A stretch of 64,000 bases of DNA from Candidatus Contubernalis alkalaceticus (GTDB lineage: Bacteria; Bacillota; Dethiobacteria; SKNC01): contig NZ_CP054699.1 in assembly GCF_022558445.1 (NCBI RefSeq), positions 1,134,001 to 1,198,000 on the forward strand. The letters run 5' to 3'. The stretch's first letter is position 1, and every line of letters starts with the position of its first letter. Shown here piece by piece: positions 9,105-16,950 of this stretch. The notes beneath the pieces were generated by a model. The model was not told the origin of the DNA. It made no database searches and saw only the letters and a program-made list of their open reading frames with translations. Both the position numbers and the translations under genes were made by a program.

Positions 9105-10172
9105 ATGACTTTAACTTCAAAAGAACGAGTAATTAAACTAATTAAGGGTGAAGAAGTGGATCGTCCAGCCTGCTTCAGTGGTATGGGTAATGTAACTACT
9201 GAGGGTTTAAACCAGCTGAACTACAGCTTCCCCGCAGTTCACGGTGATGCTAAAATGATGGCTACCCTGGCAGCCTCTACTTATAAGCTGTTTGGCTATG
9301 AGTGTGCTGTGGTTCCCTTTGATTTCTGCCTGGAGGCAGAAGTGCTGGGCTGCATGATGAACCCATATGAAAATGTTGATCAACTCTTATATCCTACGAT
9401 TAAAGAAAAGGTACTGCACGAAGAAGAAGAACTGTGGAATTACCAGCCCCCCACAGACATTGAAGAAATTAAAAAATTAGGTAGAATTCCAGTAGTAATT
9501 GAAGCCATGCAATTACTAAAAGCAGATATTGGCGATAAGGTGCCCATTGGGACATACTACCTTGGACCCTTCACTCTATTAGGACAGATTTTTGACCTGG
9601 ACAAAATATTTAAACTGGCCTTTAAAAAGCAGGATAAAATGGCAGTGGTGTTAGATAAATTGGCCGACTTTTTGATCATTATGGCTAAGATATTTAAAGA
9701 AGCTGGGGCAGATTACATTACTGTTCGGGAAATGGGAGCAACAACTGATATCCTCAGCCCGAAATTGTTTAATTCACTAATTATGCCTCCACTGAAGAAA
9801 ATATTTGCTGCTTTAAATGAGATGAACTTTCCCAATAACCTTCACATTTGTGGAAGCACTAACTCAGTAATCAAGTTCATGAACGAAGCCGGTGCAGATA
9901 CTATCAGTGTGGAGTTTAAAAATGATATGAATAAGACTCGGGAAGATATCGGAACCGAACCCATTATCTTCGGAAATCTAGATGCATACAAACTGCTCTG
10001 CCATGATTCTGTTGAGGACGTGGAAAATGCTGTAGTAAGTGCTCTGGAAGTCGGATGCGATGGCATTTGGCCCGGATGTGATATCTGGCCTGAAGCAAAG
10101 CCGGAAAACGTCAAAGCCATGGTAGATGCGGTAGCAAAGCATGGTGCCGAAAAGTGGAACCGAAAAAAGTAA
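9105..10172 (+). CDS. MtbA/MtaA-like UroD-superfamily methyltransferase
   Basis: A 355-residue UroD-superfamily protein starting with TSKERVIKLIKGEEVDRPAC, the usual opening of the MtaA/CmuA group. It has the canonical zinc ligands: H247-x-C249 in LHICGST and C325 in WPGCDIWPEAKP. Known members transfer the methyl group of a methyl-corrinoid to coenzyme M or another thiol. As the last gene of the corrinoid operon it probably exchanges methyl groups with the protein at 5417. Whether the thiol is coenzyme M is unknown. Unlike the paralogues at 13034 and 19562 it keeps the complete H-x-C...C zinc site. Confidence 0.88.
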   Translation: MTLTSKERVIKLIKGEEVDRPACFSGMGNVTTEGLNQLNYSFPAVHGDAKMMATLAASTYKLFGYECAVVPFDFCLEAEVLGCMMNPYENVDQLLYPTIKEKVLHEEEELWNYQPPTDIEEIKKLGRIPVVIEAMQLLKADIGDKVPIGTYYLGPFTLLGQIFDLDKIFKLAFKKQDKMAVVLDKLADFLIIMAKIFKEAGADYITVREMGATTDILSPKLFNSLIMPPLKKIFAALNEMNFPNNLHICGSTNSVIKFMNEAGADTISVEFKNDMNKTREDIGTEPIIFGNLDAYKLLCHDSVEDVENAVVSALEVGCDGIWPGCDIWPEAKPENVKAMVDAVAKHGAEKWNRKK

Positions 10173-10341
10173 GTGATTTAATAATTACAGGAAATAAACG
10201 CAGCTCACTATAAAAATTATATAAATAAAATAACACATCAAAAAACATAGTAATTATTATACAAAGGCTTACAGTTATCTAGAAATAATTTATGTGGAAA
10301 AAAATACAGCTTAATCCAAACAATTTCTCTTCCTTATCCAA

Positions 10342-10376
10342 GTCTGGCCCCCATTTTATTGGGGGCCAGACAAAAA
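10342..10376 (+). terminator. Strong Rho-independent terminator
   Basis: GTCTGGCCCCC pairs with GGGGGCCAGAC (11 bp, loop ATTTTATT), followed by an A-rich run, so it may work in both directions. It lies in the 363-base gap (10173-10535) that separates the corrinoid operon from the lipoyl/selenoprotein cluster; the rest of that gap is AT-rich with no gene seen. Confidence 0.75.
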
Positions 10377-10535
10377 AGTTAAAATGTCAGAATAATTCAA
10401 AATTATTTGACGATGATAGATAAACACCTGAAATGTATTGAATTAGCAATACCGCTGTTAACTGAACCAGTAAAAGTACATTGAAAAATGTCTTTTTAAA
10501 GCTTTTTGGTAATTACTTAAAAAGGGGTGTTTTAC

Positions 10536-11084
10536 ATGGTAGAACGTGTTTGTATCTATCCATGTGGTGGCATAAAAAGGGTAGAGTCCAGTGTGGCAAG
10601 GATAGCTGCTTATATTGTAAATGAAGATTTTCTCCCCAAGAAAACTTTAATTCTATGTGTCCCGGCATTTTTACGGGGAGTTGAAGAAGATTTAGTTATG
10701 GTTGAAGATTATCCCTCAGTGATTATTGACTGTTCTGATGATAATTGTGCAACAAATCTGTTTTACATGGCCGGGCTTAAGCCGGCAGCTCGTATTTTTA
10801 TTCCAGAAATTGCAGAAGCTAACTCTATCAAAATGAGTGCCCAGCGGCGTGAACTGGATGACCAGGGAAGTGAGCTGGCTTCAGCTGTTGCCAGAGAAAC
10901 TGCCCGGGTAGCCTCAGCTATGTTGGAGAATCCCAATTATGAGTTCCCAAAACAAAATATTAAAACTAACACTTGTCTGGCTAATGCCAGTATTATTCCT
11001 GAAAATCCTTTTCAATATAAAAAAATAGCACCAGGGATTTACATACCGGCAGAAATGCCTGAATTCTTTCCGGAGGGAGCGTGA
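10536..11084 (+). CDS. DGC-type putative zinc-binding protein 1
   Basis: A ~182-residue protein related to the putative zinc-binding DGC family. It begins with IYPCGGIKRVESSVARIAAY and has the core IDCSDDNCATNLFYMAGLKPAARI, where the next gene has LDGCAYQCGSNLF. The cysteines CxxxxC and the N-terminal PCGG probably bind metal. The function of the family is not known. I prefer the ATG at 10536 over the GTG at 10527, because GGGG at 10524 then acts as the ribosome site and the start matches that of the paralogue. It opens the lipoyl/selenocysteine cluster, 6 bases before its paralogue. Confidence 0.75.
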   Translation: MVERVCIYPCGGIKRVESSVARIAAYIVNEDFLPKKTLILCVPAFLRGVEEDLVMVEDYPSVIIDCSDDNCATNLFYMAGLKPAARIFIPEIAEANSIKMSAQRRELDDQGSELASAVARETARVASAMLENPNYEFPKQNIKTNTCLANASIIPENPFQYKKIAPGIYIPAEMPEFFPEGA

Positions 11085-11090
11085 GGATGG

Positions 11091-11678
11091 ATGGAGAAGG
11101 CGAGTAAAGTGGCCATTTACCCCTGCGGAGGAGTTGGCTTTGTTTTATCCAGCGTGGCCAGGTATGCGGCTTATGTAGTAACGGAAGATATGCTGCCGGG
11201 CCAGACGGAGATTGTGGATGCGGTCAGGCTCATATCCGGGATTCCCGATGAAATTAAACTGGTAGAGGAAAACCCATCCATTATATTGGACGGTTGTGCT
11301 TATCAATGTGGTTCAAATCTTTTTAGGCTTTTGGGAATAAAGCCGGCTGCCAGGATACTGCTTCCACCTATTGCCAAAATGCCCCCAACTTTTGTTTGTG
11401 ACTGCAAGAAACAGGAGACTAAACTGGCTCCCGGAACAAATCGCAGGGTTCCTGGAGAAACCGGAAGAAACCTGGCCATGGAAGTGGCAACTCAGGCGCA
11501 AAATGCTTGCATTGCAATACTAAACCTGAATTATCCTTATGAAAGACAAAAAGTGAATTGTGAACAGAATATAATCTGTGATTATGTGGAAAATATTCCC
11601 AAAAAAATGAAGTATGTGACGGTTAATGAAAGGATAGAACGGCCTGAGGATATGCCAGCCATACTGGGCCTGGAGTAA
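11091..11678 (+). CDS. DGC-type putative zinc-binding protein 2
   Basis: A 195-residue paralogue of the preceding gene: YPCGGVGFVLSSVARYAAY at the N-terminus and LDGCAYQCGSNLFRLLGIKP in the middle, the D-G-C motif that names the family. An insertion near residue 100 adds a further CDCKK motif. The two proteins may form a heterodimer or have split roles. Start ATG 11091 follows GGAGGGAGCGTGAGG. Role inferred only from context: metal or thiol chemistry linked to the neighbouring UroD-type methyltransferases. Confidence 0.75.
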   Translation: MEKASKVAIYPCGGVGFVLSSVARYAAYVVTEDMLPGQTEIVDAVRLISGIPDEIKLVEENPSIILDGCAYQCGSNLFRLLGIKPAARILLPPIAKMPPTFVCDCKKQETKLAPGTNRRVPGETGRNLAMEVATQAQNACIAILNLNYPYERQKVNCEQNIICDYVENIPKKMKYVTVNERIERPEDMPAILGLE

Positions 11679-11728
11679 TTCTTAAAGGGTTAGTTGGCAG
11701 AGATTAGTTAATGGAAGGAGTTGTCGAC

Positions 11729-12208
11729 ATGGCTTTAATCAATTTCGATGACTTTTATGGTCAGAGCGTAACCATTGAAGACCAATATCTTTATTATTTG
11801 CAGGAACATCTTTGGGTACAAGTTTGTGAGGACAATGTTTATAGATTTGGAGCGACTCATGCCGGTGTGATTCTGGTAAATGGCTTTAAGTTTTTAGACT
11901 ATGCTGTAGAGTTAGAGGATGAAGTAGATGTTGATGACAGCATACTCTTTGTAGAAACCTATAAAGCTATGGTAAATTTAACAACCCCTGTATCAGGTAA
12001 GGTAATTGCCTTGAATGATAAACTAGTAGGTGAAGGGGCAGCCATTTTGGAGGAAAAGTATTACCAGGAATTCATGTTTGCTTTGAAGTGTGAAAACCTG
12101 GAGTCGGCCAACGTATTTATGACTGCACAGCAGTATCTGGAGGCGCTGGAGGCAGGAGATGTGGATCATTGTGGTGCCGGAGCCAGGGTAAAACGGAGAA
12201 ACAGATAG
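11729..12208 (+). CDS. GcvH-like lipoyl carrier protein
   Basis: A ~159-residue homologue of the glycine cleavage H protein / lipoate-binding proteins. The motif ETYKAMVNLTTPVSG aligns with the lipoylation site of GcvH (ESVKAVSDVYSPVSG), making K79 the attachment lysine. The usual entry motif is recognisable as YYLQEHLWVQV. The best start is ATG 11729, since GGAAGGAG at 11712 is an ideal ribosome site and the upstream ATG 11711 lies inside it. No P- or T-protein of glycine cleavage is near, so a special-purpose carrier is more likely, as for LbpA of the sHdr sulfur pathway. lipA and lpd homologues follow at 14539 and 15543. Confidence 0.85.
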   Translation: MALINFDDFYGQSVTIEDQYLYYLQEHLWVQVCEDNVYRFGATHAGVILVNGFKFLDYAVELEDEVDVDDSILFVETYKAMVNLTTPVSGKVIALNDKLVGEGAAILEEKYYQEFMFALKCENLESANVFMTAQQYLEALEAGDVDHCGAGARVKRRNR

Positions 12209-12226
12209 GGATGGTGTGTGTTGTTG

Positions 12227-12517
12227 ATGAACGAAAGGGTTTTAGTTGAAGCTTTTGTAGAGAACACCGTCCAATGAATGCCCTGTGTCTATCTGCTGGA
12301 AGCAGTGAGAGCAATGCCGGAGGCACTGGGTGACCTGGCAGAAAAAGTAGAATTTAGAGAATTGGATATGACTAATCCAAAAGATTTAAAAAGATTTTTA
12401 GAATTAAATGTTTGTGTATTCCCAAGCATTGCTATTAATGGCGAAATTGTTTTTAACAGTGTAATTCCTTCTTATGAAGTATTATTGGAGGCTATTTGTT
12501 CCAGGATACATGATTAA
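12227..12517 (+). CDS. Thioredoxin-like selenoprotein 1 (UxxC)
   Basis: Read with UGA as selenocysteine at codon 17 (12275-12277), this is a 96-residue thioredoxin-like protein. The sequence around it, TVQ-U-MPCVYLLEAV, aligns with AVQ-C-AACQYMLESI of the CxxC paralogue at 14109, so the UGA replaces the first redox cysteine. FPSIAINGEIVFNS provides the usual cis-proline and following strand. A hairpin with loop TGGAA starts 15 bases after the UGA. Start ATG 12227 lies 18 bases after the GcvH stop; TTG 12221 or 12224 are alternatives. Without UGA readthrough the remaining frame from ATG 12278 would lose the first strand and the active site, which is implausible. Confidence 0.85.
12275..12305 (+). 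promoter_or_regulatory. Predicted SECIS element of Trx-like selenoprotein 1
   Basis: UGA at 12275 is followed after 15 bases by CTGC-TGGAA-GCAG (12293-12305). Spacing and G in the loop fit bacterial SECIS hairpins read by SelB. The same hairpin sequence follows the UGA of the next gene. Confidence 0.65.
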
Positions 12518-12563
12518 TTAATTAGTTTCCTTTCTGGTTAAAAAAATTGGAAGAGGGATTAAG

Positions 12564-12854
12564 TTGATACCCCAAAAAAAACTATTGTTTGAAGCCTTTA
12601 TTGTGAAAAATTTTTCATGAATACCTTGTATCTATCTGCTGGAAGCAGTAAGTAGACTGCCGGAAAATTTAGGTCAATTAGCAGAAAATGTAGAAATAAA
12701 AGAGTGGGATTTAAAAACACCGGAAGCCATGACAAGGTTTGATGAATTAAACATATTTGTATTTCCAGCCATTGCTATCAACGGCGAAGTTATTTTTAAA
12801 AGTGAAACCCCTTCAGAGGATGTGATACTGGAAGCCATCCGTTCCAGGATGTGA
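12564..12854 (+). CDS. Thioredoxin-like selenoprotein 2 (UxxC)
   Basis: A second 96-residue protein with UGA at codon 19 (12618-12620), exactly the same length as the preceding gene. The active site reads NFS-U-IPCIYLLEAV, then FPAIAINGEVIFKS. It starts at TTG 12564, 6 bases after AGAGGG. The frame stays open across the UGA and both halves match the paralogues at 12227 and 14109, which rules out a random stop. Probably a tandem duplication that has diverged. Predicted role: a Sec-Cys redox protein handling electrons or a selenosulfide for the neighbouring methyltransferase or lipoyl proteins (inference). Confidence 0.85.
12618..12648 (+). promoter_or_regulatory. Predicted SECIS element of Trx-like selenoprotein 2
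   Basis: UGA at 12618, 15-base spacer, then CTGC-TGGAA-GCAG (12636-12648), identical in stem, loop and spacing to the element at 12275. Confidence 0.65.
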
Positions 12855-12921
12855 TGTTATAAAAGATATAGCAAAGTATTTACCAGGGGGTGGTAATGGG
12901 CAATAAGTGAATGAAAAGCTA

Positions 12922-13007
12922 TTGTATCGGCAAGAGTGTTGTATCAAATGCATTGAAAGTGTTTTATGAAGTGTATCGACAAGTGCTATTATCAAGTGCA
13001 TTGAAAG
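12922..13007 (+). repeat. Imperfect tandem repeat in the leader of the Sec methyltransferase gene
   Basis: Two copies of a ~37-base unit, 12922-12959 and 12971-13007, share GTATCG-CAAG, TATCAA and TGCATTGAAAG with substitutions. They fill the 179-base gap between the second Trx-like gene and the gene at 13034. A regulatory role is possible but untested. Confidence 0.55.
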
Positions 13008-13033
13008 AAAAATTATAAGAGGATGGTGTAAAA

Positions 13034-14107
13034 ATGGCTAAACAATTACTGCTTGATGCCTATAACGGTAAGCCTACGGGCAATACAGTTCCTTGGGTGC
13101 CTTATGCAGGAGTACACTGCGCTTACTTAATTGGAGAGCCTGCAGATAAATATCTGCAGGATGCTGACTTGATTGCTAAGGGAGTTCTGCATACAGCAGA
13201 GCGTTATAAAGTTGACGGAATCCCTCTGATATTTGACCTGAACGTAGAAGGTATGTCCATGGGCTGTGAAGCTAGATGGTACAAGGATAATCCTCCTTCC
13301 ATTGTGGGTCACCCTTTGGCAGACAAAACATTAGCCGAAGCTAATTTAAAAATTCCTACGGCTGCTGATGGACGCTGGCCTGTAGTAGTAGAAGCCGCTA
13401 AAAAGGTTAAAGCTCAGCAGGGGGATTGGGCCCTGATGGGTCTGTTCTGCGGCCCCTTAACCCTGGCCTCTCACCTTCGAGGTGTTAAAATCTTTACGGA
13501 CGTTGTAAAGAATAAGCCGCTGGCTAAAGAGATTCTTGAGTTCTGCGGAAAAGTATGTGCTGAGTCCGCCAGAATTTATAGAGATATGGGCTGTGAGATT
13601 ATCGCTATCGTTGACCCCGTAGCTTCTCAAATTCGGGCTGACATATTTGCTGAGTTCGTAACCCCATACTGCCAGGAAGCTCTGGAAGTAATTCATGAAG
13701 CCAACCTGACCTCTAGTTTCTTCATTTGTGGTGATGCTACCAAGGTTATGGATGAAGTATGTAAAATTGGCTGTCATGGTTTCGCCATTGATGAGCAGAT
13801 GAACATGAACTATATCCGGGATTTAGCTACCAAATACGGCTTAGGTTTCGGTGGAAACTTGAAGCTGACCCTTTCTCTGTCCTTGGGTATGATTGACCCA
13901 TTCTATGACACTTTAATCAGTCTAGCCGCCGGGGGCTATACAGGATTTACCTTGGCACCTGGCTGAGACATGCCTTATGACGTTCCCGTGGAGAACGTAG
14001 ACAAAGTGTTGGAAGCTAAAGAATTCTATGAGAAGTATTATGCTAAGTATCCTACCAATGTTCCTGCTGGATTCATTACCAATGAGGATTTAAAAGGGGG
14101 TAAATAA
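13034..14107 (+). CDS. Selenocysteine-containing UroD-family methyltransferase
   Basis: A 357-residue UroD-superfamily protein if UGA at codon 311 (13964-13966) is selenocysteine. The close paralogue at 19562 has LAPGCNMPYHVP where this protein has LAPG-U-DMPYDVP, and the frame then continues for 46 codons that match it (VLEAKEFYEKYYAKYP) to a TAA at 14105. The position is that of the last zinc-ligand cysteine of MtaA/MtbA. The H-x-C motif is altered to FIC (C232), so histidine is missing. An ideal SECIS hairpin follows the UGA. The start ATG follows AGAGGATGG. Likely reaction: methyl transfer between a corrinoid or thiol and an unknown partner. Confidence 0.92.
13964..13998 (+). promoter_or_regulatory. 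Predicted SECIS element of the Sec methyltransferase
   Basis: UGA at 13964, 13-base spacer, then ACGTTC-CCGTGGA-GAACGT (13980-13998): a perfect 6-bp stem with a 7-base G-containing loop. The cysteine paralogue at 19562 has AT-CCGCCGGAGAAT at this place and lacks the perfect stem. Confidence 0.75.
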
Positions 14108-14108
14108 T

Positions 14109-14432
14109 ATGGCGAAAATGGTAGTAGACATTCTTACCCTGGACGCTGTACAGTGTGCCGCATGTCAGTATATGCTGGAATCTATTTCCGCCCTACCGGA
14201 CAACATCAAGAACTTAATTGAGTTCAAAGAATGGAACATCAAGACTCCCGAAGGAGTTAACAAGTTTGTTGAGTCTGGTGGAAGAGTGCTTCCCACCATT
14301 GTGATCAGCGGAGATATTGTCTTTGAAAGTATTATTCCAACTTTCGAAGAACTGCTGGATGCGCTAGAGGAAAGAGCAGTAGATGATGATTTAAAGGCCG
14401 AGATTTGTAAGGCTAGAGATGCAATTGAATAG
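14109..14432 (+). CDS. Thioredoxin-like protein with CxxC
   Basis: A 107-residue thioredoxin-like protein with AVQCAACQYMLESI, the all-cysteine equivalent of the UxxC sites at 12227 and 12564, and LPTIVISGDIVFES with the cis-proline. It starts 2 bases after the stop of the Sec methyltransferase, suggesting translational coupling. It may be the resolving partner for a selenenyl-sulfide in the methyltransferase, or deliver electrons to it (inference). A terminator follows at 14446. Confidence 0.8.
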   Translation: MAKMVVDILTLDAVQCAACQYMLESISALPDNIKNLIEFKEWNIKTPEGVNKFVESGGRVLPTIVISGDIVFESIIPTFEELLDALEERAVDDDLKAEICKARDAIE

Positions 14433-14445
14433 TTAAGTTTCATAT

Positions 14446-14484
14446 AAGTAAGGGGATAGGAAAATATCTCTTATCCCCTTACTT
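14446..14484 (+). terminator. Terminator after the selenoprotein genes
   Basis: A perfect 13-bp inverted repeat, AAGTAAGGGGATA with TATCCCCTTACTT, around a 13-base loop, followed by an A/T-rich stretch. It could reduce transcription into the lipA homologue or act bidirectionally. Confidence 0.65.
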
Positions 14485-14538
14485 ACAAATTTTTAAAATT
14501 TCTGGATGAAATCTTTTTTTCAAGGAAGGTGTATTAAA

Positions 14539-15390
14539 GTGGCAGTACCAAAGTGGCTGGTAAAAGAAATACCCAATTATCATGATTTTGCCCGGACAAG
14601 CCATACCGTTTCCTCAGTGGAAACAGTGTGCCGGCATGCTGCCTGTCCCAATATCATGGAATGCTTCAGCCGTGGGTGTGTTACTTTTTTGATTCTTGGA
14701 AAAAATTGTACCAGAAACTGTAAATTTTGTGCAGTGAACCATTTCACACCGCTGACGGTGGATTCTATGGAACCGGAGAGAGTAGCAGAGACGGTTCATA
14801 AGTTAAATCTTTCTCATGCGGTGGTGACCTCTGTAAGCCGGGATGATTTAGAAGATGGAGGGTCTAAACAGTTTTTCTTGACTATAAAAGCAATTCGTGA
14901 AACTACCAATGCCAGTATTGAAGTATTGATTCCTGATTTCATGGGGTCTTTTGCAGACCTGAAAAGAGTTGTGGAGGCAAAGCCAGATGTTTTGGCTCAT
15001 AATTTGGAGACGGTGCAAAGATTACAATTAATGATAAGGCCTGAAGCAGATTACCGGCGTTCTCTGGAACTTTTACGCAGGGTAAAAGAAATTGATCCGA
15101 AGATGCTAACTAAATCTGGACTGATACTGGGGATGGGCGAAGAGGACTTTGAAATTGAGGAAGCACTTAAGGATTTACGGGATGCCGGTTGTGACATCCT
15201 CACCCTGGGACAATATCGACAGCCTGGAATCAAACAGATACCGGTGCATCGTTTTATTTTGGAAAAAGGGTTTAAGTATTGGGAAGAATTTGCATATAAT
15301 AAAAATTATAAAAGAGTATTTTCTGGAACCTATGTGCGCAGCTCCTATCGATCAGGAGAAATAAAAGACCTGCTGAAGACAAAAAAATGA
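14539..15390 (+). CDS. lipA: Lipoyl synthase
   Basis: A ~283-residue radical-SAM lipoyl synthase. It has the LipA-specific auxiliary cluster motif CRHAACPNIMEC (C-x4-C-x5-C) and the radical SAM motif CTRNCKFC (C-x3-C-x2-C), and the C-terminal FSGTYVRSSY serine region. It inserts two sulfurs into protein-bound octanoyl groups. In this place it probably matures the GcvH-like protein at 11729. The GTG at 14539 is preferred because GGAAGG lies 9 bases before it; ATG 14506 would add 11 residues without a good ribosome site. Confidence 0.92.
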   Translation: MAVPKWLVKEIPNYHDFARTSHTVSSVETVCRHAACPNIMECFSRGCVTFLILGKNCTRNCKFCAVNHFTPLTVDSMEPERVAETVHKLNLSHAVVTSVSRDDLEDGGSKQFFLTIKAIRETTNASIEVLIPDFMGSFADLKRVVEAKPDVLAHNLETVQRLQLMIRPEADYRRSLELLRRVKEIDPKMLTKSGLILGMGEEDFEIEEALKDLRDAGCDILTLGQYRQPGIKQIPVHRFILEKGFKYWEEFAYNKNYKRVFSGTYVRSSYRSGEIKDLLKTKK

Positions 15391-15394
15391 TAAG

Positions 15395-15446
15395 CTGTTA
15401 TGATTATAATTCTTTTTTTAAAAACGCCAGTATAACAGGTTTTTTC
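15395..15446 (+). terminator. Possible terminator after lipA
   Basis: CTGTTAT (15395) pairs with ATAACAG (15432), followed by GTTTTTTC. The loop is long (30 bases), so this is a weak candidate. The remaining ~95 bases before lpd show nothing else. Confidence 0.35.
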
Positions 15447-15542
15447 TATAAAGTAATGTTTAGTATGAGTAAAATATTGATTAACTGTGAATGAAAAATC
15501 GATCCATCTATTGTTTAAATGCATGAATAGGGAGGGATTACC

Positions 15543-16919
15543 TTGTATGATTTAATTATTGCAGGAGGCGGACCGGCGGGTTATGCTGCGGCTGTCAGAA
15601 CAGCGCAAATGGGAGCAAAAGTTTTGATGGTGGAAAAGGATAAAGTTGGTGGCACCTGCCTGCACAGGGGATGTATCCCAACCAAAGTGTTACATGAGCA
15701 TGCTCAAACTCACGAAAAAAGTATAAATGCATTTAAAAGTGGTTTTTTCAAAGGGGATATTACCCTTGATCTAAGTATCATAAAACAGCAGCAGCAGGAG
15801 ACAGTCTCAAAGCTTTATACGGGACTGCAAAATGTGTTAAAAAACAGGCGCGTTAAAATAGTTAAAGGGTCGGCAGTATTAAAAACTCCTGACACTATGG
15901 TTGTGCAGAGGGATGAGGGAAAAGAGGAATATCACGCTCATAATATTTTAATTGCCACCGGTTCCAGGGAGGCAGAACTGGATATACCAGGTTCAAAAAT
16001 AATCTCTTGCGTTGATGAATCATTACATCCTCCCCAAAAAATCTGCAGCGTTGCTATAATTGGCGGAGGTTATACCGGCTTGGAACTGGCCAGCAGTTAT
16101 ATTTCTCTAGGTTTTGAGGTTACTGTAATAGAGAGGGAAAAGGTACTTCTGTCTGGGTTGGAGGATAACGAACTGAGCAAGATGTTGGCTTTTCTTCTAA
16201 GGCGGCGGGGAATTAAAATACTGACTAATACTACTCTTTTGGCTGTAGAATGTGTAGATGATGAAATATCCCTATTAACTCAGACTTCCTCTAGGGAACA
16301 GGTATTAAAATTCCATAAGGTAATTTCAGCGGTAGGGCGCAGGCCTAATATGGAAGTTTTGGGCAGTGGAATAAAGGGTATTGAAATTACTTCCCAGGGG
16401 ATTACGGTGAATCAAAGACAAGAAACCGGTGTATCTCATGTTTATGCTGCCGGAGATGTAACCGGACCTCCCCTTTTAGCTCATCTTTCTTATTTTGAAG
16501 GGATTGCTGCTGCAGAAAATATTATGGGCTTAGACAAAGTGCTGGATAAGAAAGCAGTTCCATTCTTCCTGGCAGCCCAGCCGGGGATGGCCTGGGTTGG
16601 GATTACTGAAAAGCAGGCCAAAGATTTGGAAATACCTTGTAAAATGGGGCGATTTTCCTTCAACGGTAACGGGAGAGCTGTGGTTAAGGGACACAGCCAG
16701 GGGCTTGTGAAAATTGTGATCCGGGAATCTGATGAAGTTGTGTTGGGTATGCAGGTGTTAGGAAACGATGCTGAAGATTTGATTATTGAAGGGGTATTGG
16801 CAGTACAGAACGCATTGACTTTAAAACAGATGGTTGAAACGATTCATCCTCATCCTACCCTGGGAGAAGCAGTATGGGAGGCATCTCTCTCTGCGTGGGG
16901 GAAGCCACTGCACGGTTAA
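15543..16919 (+). CDS. lpdA: Dihydrolipoyl dehydrogenase
   Basis: A 458-residue flavoprotein disulfide reductase. N-terminal FAD motif GGGPAG, redox pair C39/C44 in GGTCLHRGCIPTK, NAD motif GGGYTG near residue 177, second FAD motif YAAGDVTG near 305 and the C-terminal active-site HPHPTLGEAV. It reoxidises dihydrolipoyl groups with NAD+. No E1/E2 complex genes accompany it; only GcvH-like carriers do, so it most likely serves these. TTG start at 15543, 7 bases after GGGAGGG. Confidence 0.93.
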   Translation: MYDLIIAGGGPAGYAAAVRTAQMGAKVLMVEKDKVGGTCLHRGCIPTKVLHEHAQTHEKSINAFKSGFFKGDITLDLSIIKQQQQETVSKLYTGLQNVLKNRRVKIVKGSAVLKTPDTMVVQRDEGKEEYHAHNILIATGSREAELDIPGSKIISCVDESLHPPQKICSVAIIGGGYTGLELASSYISLGFEVTVIEREKVLLSGLEDNELSKMLAFLLRRRGIKILTNTTLLAVECVDDEISLLTQTSSREQVLKFHKVISAVGRRPNMEVLGSGIKGIEITSQGITVNQRQETGVSHVYAAGDVTGPPLLAHLSYFEGIAAAENIMGLDKVLDKKAVPFFLAAQPGMAWVGITEKQAKDLEIPCKMGRFSFNGNGRAVVKGHSQGLVKIVIRESDEVVLGMQVLGNDAEDLIIEGVLAVQNALTLKQMVETIHPHPTLGEAVWEASLSAWGKPLHG

Positions 16920-16950
16920 GTAAACGAATAAGAAGGAGTGAAATAATACA

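Noticed and set aside
13964-13966. Pseudogene by premature stop in the methyltransferase (and likewise at 12275, 12618, 43243, 53035)
   Set aside because: The frames on both sides of each TGA remain intact, all stops are TGA and never TAA or TAG, each replaces a cysteine seen in paralogues or families, and each is followed by a fitting hairpin.
11729-16919. Ordinary glycine cleavage system
   Set aside because: gcvH-like, lipA and lpd are present but no gcvT or gcvP is nearby and the neighbours are selenoproteins and UroD-type methyltransferases.
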